Shown in pieces: positions 60,983-64,000 of a DNA stretch of 64,000 bases (position 1 is the stretch's first letter; every line of letters begins with the position of its first letter). Source of the DNA: Balanoglossus misakiensis (Eukaryota; Hemichordata); the NCBI GenBank assembly GCA_040954595.2, contig CM082598.2, positions 5,208,001-5,272,000 of the forward strand, given 5' to 3'. A program made the translations under genes and the position numbers. Under the pieces are notes generated by a model, which ran no database searches, was not told the DNA's origin, and saw only the letters and a program-made list of their open reading frames with translations.

Positions 60983-62081
60983 CAGAGTTTATCTTGGCCA
61001 CGAATGAACTGATAGTGACAGAGAAATCGCCGGTGCTGAAGATTTCAGATAAAAGGGCAGATATCTGTTCCGTAGCTGGGAAGTGGTTAGACCTTATACT
61101 GGGTCATACAAAGTCCATACCTGTGTATATTGTTAAATTTATGCCAAACCCAAAGGCTGAGATGCATGGGGGAGGGGAGTGGGCGTTGTATGGGCGGGGC
61201 TGGATTGGGTTGTTCATTCCCAGGTTCTCGAGAGCTCGTTATCTTATGAGTTTTTGTCGACATTGAATGCTTATATATTTGAGAGCATTTGTTTTCCATT
61301 GACAAAGTTATCCATTTAGGCTGTTTAAAAAGTTGGGAAGGTTATTCTGCTCTCAACATATCAGCACTCATCTCAAACGGATGTTGGAAGTGTGGCCTTT
61401 GTCCCCTAGGCGTCACAATTAGGCCTAAATGTACCTCTAGTAATTAAATAATCTCACATGAACTGCAACTTTTGGATATGTTTTTCACTACTTTAACAAA
61501 AAATGTGCATACATGTTCGACGAACGCCCCCATCGGCCGGTTTCGAGTTGGTAGGAAATTTTCCTATTCACCCGTGCATGGTGTGAGGGCGCTCAAAATT
61601 TGAACACTCGAACGATACTAGTATAATTATGTCATATTTACCAATGAAAAATAGCATATTTTCAGACAACCGAGACAAGCTGGTTATTTGTCTCATACTT
61701 GCACCAATTGTAAAACATCATGGAAAAGGTGAAAATAAAACGTGATACCGCGTAAGCTTTTACCATTAATCCTTTCAGTTTGTCATACTCTGATGGAAGA
61801 CTATATATATATATATTTTAATAGTAATCACTTTATTTTCTTATATACTGTGTAATTAATTTCCATGTGTGAATGAAAAGGGTCAAACTAACTATCGTTT
61901 ACAGGATGTAGACCTTTGTCAACGTACAACATACAATCTCTCATTTGCATAATATTAAAATATGATTAAAAAAACGTCAAAATGTGGGTAAATTAACGGG
62001 GGATAGTGAAAGTAGCGCTCTACCCATTTCAACTATTGTTTGTAGTTGTGTTATATTTGTTTCTGTTCGGTTATATTCAGT

Positions 62082-62331
62082 GATGAGTCAACCACACTCA
62101 ACATCCATCCTACTTGCAGACAGGAAAGTGAAAAACTCTCCAAAATGAATAATCGGTGTTTACCATTTATTCATTTTGGCAAGATTTTTACTCTCATATC
62201 CTACAAACGGGATGGAAGTTGTGTGTGGTTGGATGTTGATTCACTTTATATCCACATGTAGAATATCATAAACAGTGTCAAACATAATTAATGGAAAAAG
62301 GCAGCGAGAGAGAGAGACTTTGTCCTTTTAA
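62082..62331. mobile_element. Family A MITE, left arm truncated
   Basis: It retains the hairpin core (CCAAAATGAATAATCGGTG) and the complete right arm ending GACTTTGTCCTTTTAA. Confidence 0.82.
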
Positions 62332-62818
62332 TAGACCTGGTCCAAACCGCGGAATCGAAACATAATAAATTAGGCCAGGAAGAAAAAAATAAATTGTTCA
62401 TCGGAATCGCCGCTTCTACTTTAGCTGATTTGAAAAAAAAAAAATTTGGATCTCGGCAAATTCTACTTCCGCGTTGCAAAATTCTTAGTACTGGCGCTTG
62501 TGGCCAGAATATGTTGTGCAAACACCAACTGTAAATGTAATGGCCTATGTTATTGTTGGGAAATATAGTATTGAATTCAGTTACAAGTACATGTATCAGT
62601 GTTTTTGTCTGAGATATTTCTGGTAAAAAGGGAAACAAATATATCGCCTTGTCTGCATCTGTGCAAATATGCCAGAGAACCGCGTTTACCTTCAGCCTAA
62701 AAAACAAAATATTCGCTCGCCGCTCCTGGAACTTGGTCCAAAAAATCCGATGAACAAGATTTTTTTTCTCTCTGGCCTTATTGAAAATACATGTAATCTC
62801 ATTTTGGCATTTCAGCAA
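62288..62818 (-). other. Unrecognised 176-codon open frame, probably not a gene
   Basis: The frame starts at 62818 and ends inside a family A MITE. Composition is ordinary AT-rich, no domain was recognised and no splice structure is evident. It is long for chance here, so it is recorded, but its end inside a transposon argues against a real gene. Confidence 0.15.
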
Positions 62819-63256
62819 TGACGTGTGGCTGCAAATAGATCGTCACGGTAGTATTTATTTTGCTTCTACTATACTTTGTCAGTCAACAGTTTCTTCTGTA
62901 TTTTACTAAAGAGGGGGCGCGTCTTGTTTGTTGAAATGTCCTGATAGACCCCGCACGCTGGACTCAACAGACAAAACACAGCCCTGTGTACGTAAAAATA
63001 GCCGGAAAACTGTCGAATTGTGACAAGAAGCGATCACACCACTGCCAGCACAATTTAAAGATTTGCAAATATAGTATTTTTCATACTCTTGTTGTTGCCA
63101 GCTCTATATCACTGGGCGACCCTAAGCCCCCACGGAACAGAAAATTCCGCTCGTCAACAATCAATCATGTGTGTCAATGAATAACTACAGGGAGTTGTGG
63201 TTCTAAACACGATCAATTACAGCTCTATAAGATATTTTCGTCTTTTCCTGCCCGCA

Positions 63257-63384
63257 TCTGACTCAACGTGCCCCAAAGCAAAGAGCTATTGCTTGCGGTC
63301 TATCAGCTAGTGCCCAGAGAACCTTCACTGGACACTATAATGGACCGCAAGCCAATAGCTTTTTGGGGGGCACGTGGAGTCAGA
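63257..63384. repeat. 128-bp palindrome (foldback 3)
   Basis: Arms TCTGACTCAACGTGCCCC and GGGGCACGTGGAGTCAGA, then AATAGCT and GACCGCAAG pairs, surround a loop of about 40 bases. Arms are 42-44 bases with a few mismatches. Confidence 0.85.
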
Positions 63385-63514
63385 AGTTTACAATGGATTT
63401 AGCGTTATAAAAATGACATGTAAAAATTCAACCGGCAAAGGATAAGGATAACAGCGACGATTTAAGAAAAAAAACTGACTCAGAAAAGTATTTGAAATGC
63501 CTTCTGATTTTAGA

Positions 63515-63765
63515 TTAAAGGGACAAAGTCTCTCTCTCGCTGCCCCCTTTCCATTAATTATGTTTGATACAATACACCATTTATGTTATTTTACATGTGG
63601 ATATAGAGTGAATCAACGTGCGACCACTCACAACTTCCATTCTGTTTGAAGAATACGAGTGTAGAAATCTCGCCAAAGTGAATATATGGTAAAGACCAAT
63701 AAAACATTTTGGCGAGGTTTTCACACTCGAGTCTACAAGCGGGATGGAAGGTGTGTTAGTGTGGT
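63515..63765. mobile_element. Family A MITE, right tip truncated
   Basis: It opens TTAAAGGGACAAAGTCTCTC at 63515 and passes the hairpin core near 63690. The match is lost after GGTGTGTTAGTGTGG. Confidence 0.82.
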
Positions 63766-63878
63766 TGCGCCTAGTTTAACCAGCCAATAGCAATAGGCCT
63801 ATCAAATTCTAGCTAAACAGTTCTATTATTACACCGTGGATGTTGATATGCATACTAATGAGGCGTATGAATCTTTGA

Positions 63879-63969
63879 TATAAATGAAGCTTGGCTTTCA
63901 GAAAAGACTTCAGTCCGAGAGAGGCTTCTTTGCGGAACGCGTTTACAGACTGGGAAGAGTAAAACTCGA
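63879..63969 (+). promoter_or_regulatory. Possible TATA promoter and first exon of a gene running off the right edge
   Basis: TATAAA at 63879-63884 would place a start near 63910. A consensus donor, CTCGA|GTGAGT, follows at 63969/63970. No coding sequence is visible, so this is positional inference only. Confidence 0.25.
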
Positions 63970-64000
63970 GTGAGTACCTTCAGATAGTTAACACTGTTTT

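Noticed and set aside
60877-61266. 129-codon plus-strand open frame over the CPT1 promoter
   Set aside because: No recognisable domain. It overlaps the presumed CPT1 first exon and promoter on the opposite strand and is most likely a CpG-rich chance frame.

Overview
This window is nuclear DNA from an animal, not a prokaryote. It has spliced genes with GT-AG introns, AT-rich intergenic DNA, dense microsatellites, many short palindromic transposons and a 14.5 kb satellite array. The identifiable genes are a CPT1-type carnitine palmitoyltransferase, a neurotrophin, and a second neurotrophin-like pre-pro region. Together with the repeat style they suggest a marine invertebrate, most plausibly an invertebrate deuterostome such as a hemichordate, lancelet or echinoderm. 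A mollusc or annelid cannot be excluded.

Layout. (1) 3464-5665, plus strand: the 3' part of a neurotrophin gene. It has a short exon, a pro-domain exon and an exon carrying a cystine-knot mature domain, and the dibasic processing site is assembled across the last splice junction. (2) 5666-18100: no gene recognised. The region holds a 62-bp tandem repeat, two large hairpin-forming palindromes around a CpG-rich open stretch, microsatellites and copies of a palindromic MITE. (3) 18530-33044: about 165 tandem copies of an 88-bp satellite monomer with nested higher-order periodicities (10, 14, 16 and 32 monomers), bordered on both sides by (CATA)n. (4) 36400-33286, minus strand: TATA box, signal-peptide exon and three further in-phase exons of a second secreted precursor. 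Its fourth exon carries the same pro-domain motif as the first neurotrophin. No mature-domain exon could be found; the satellite lies where the next intron should be. (5) 38097-38315, plus strand: an isolated phase 1-1 exon encoding the N-terminal half of a fucolectin/F5-8C-like domain. (6) 60.9-41.98 kb, minus strand: a complete CPT1 gene of 17 coding exons (768 codons) plus a likely 5' UTR exon. Its introns are packed with at least six families of short transposon-like repeats. (7) 61-64 kb: repeats, another hairpin palindrome, and at the extreme right a possible TATA promoter with a first exon for a gene that continues outside the window.

How the genes relate. CPT1 is the malonyl-CoA-regulated mitochondrial outer-membrane enzyme that commits long-chain fatty acids to beta-oxidation. 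The two neurotrophin-related loci are convergent (tail to tail), look like paralogues and are separated by the satellite. No operon-like or functional link between CPT1 and the neurotrophin loci is suggested.

The most notable points are the compact seven-cysteine neurotrophin, the paralogous pre-pro exons without a visible mature domain, the higher-order satellite, and the density of TTAA-flanked palindromic elements, one of which touches a CPT1 splice donor. Exon boundaries were worked out by hand from reading frame, splice consensus and family similarity. No database search was run.
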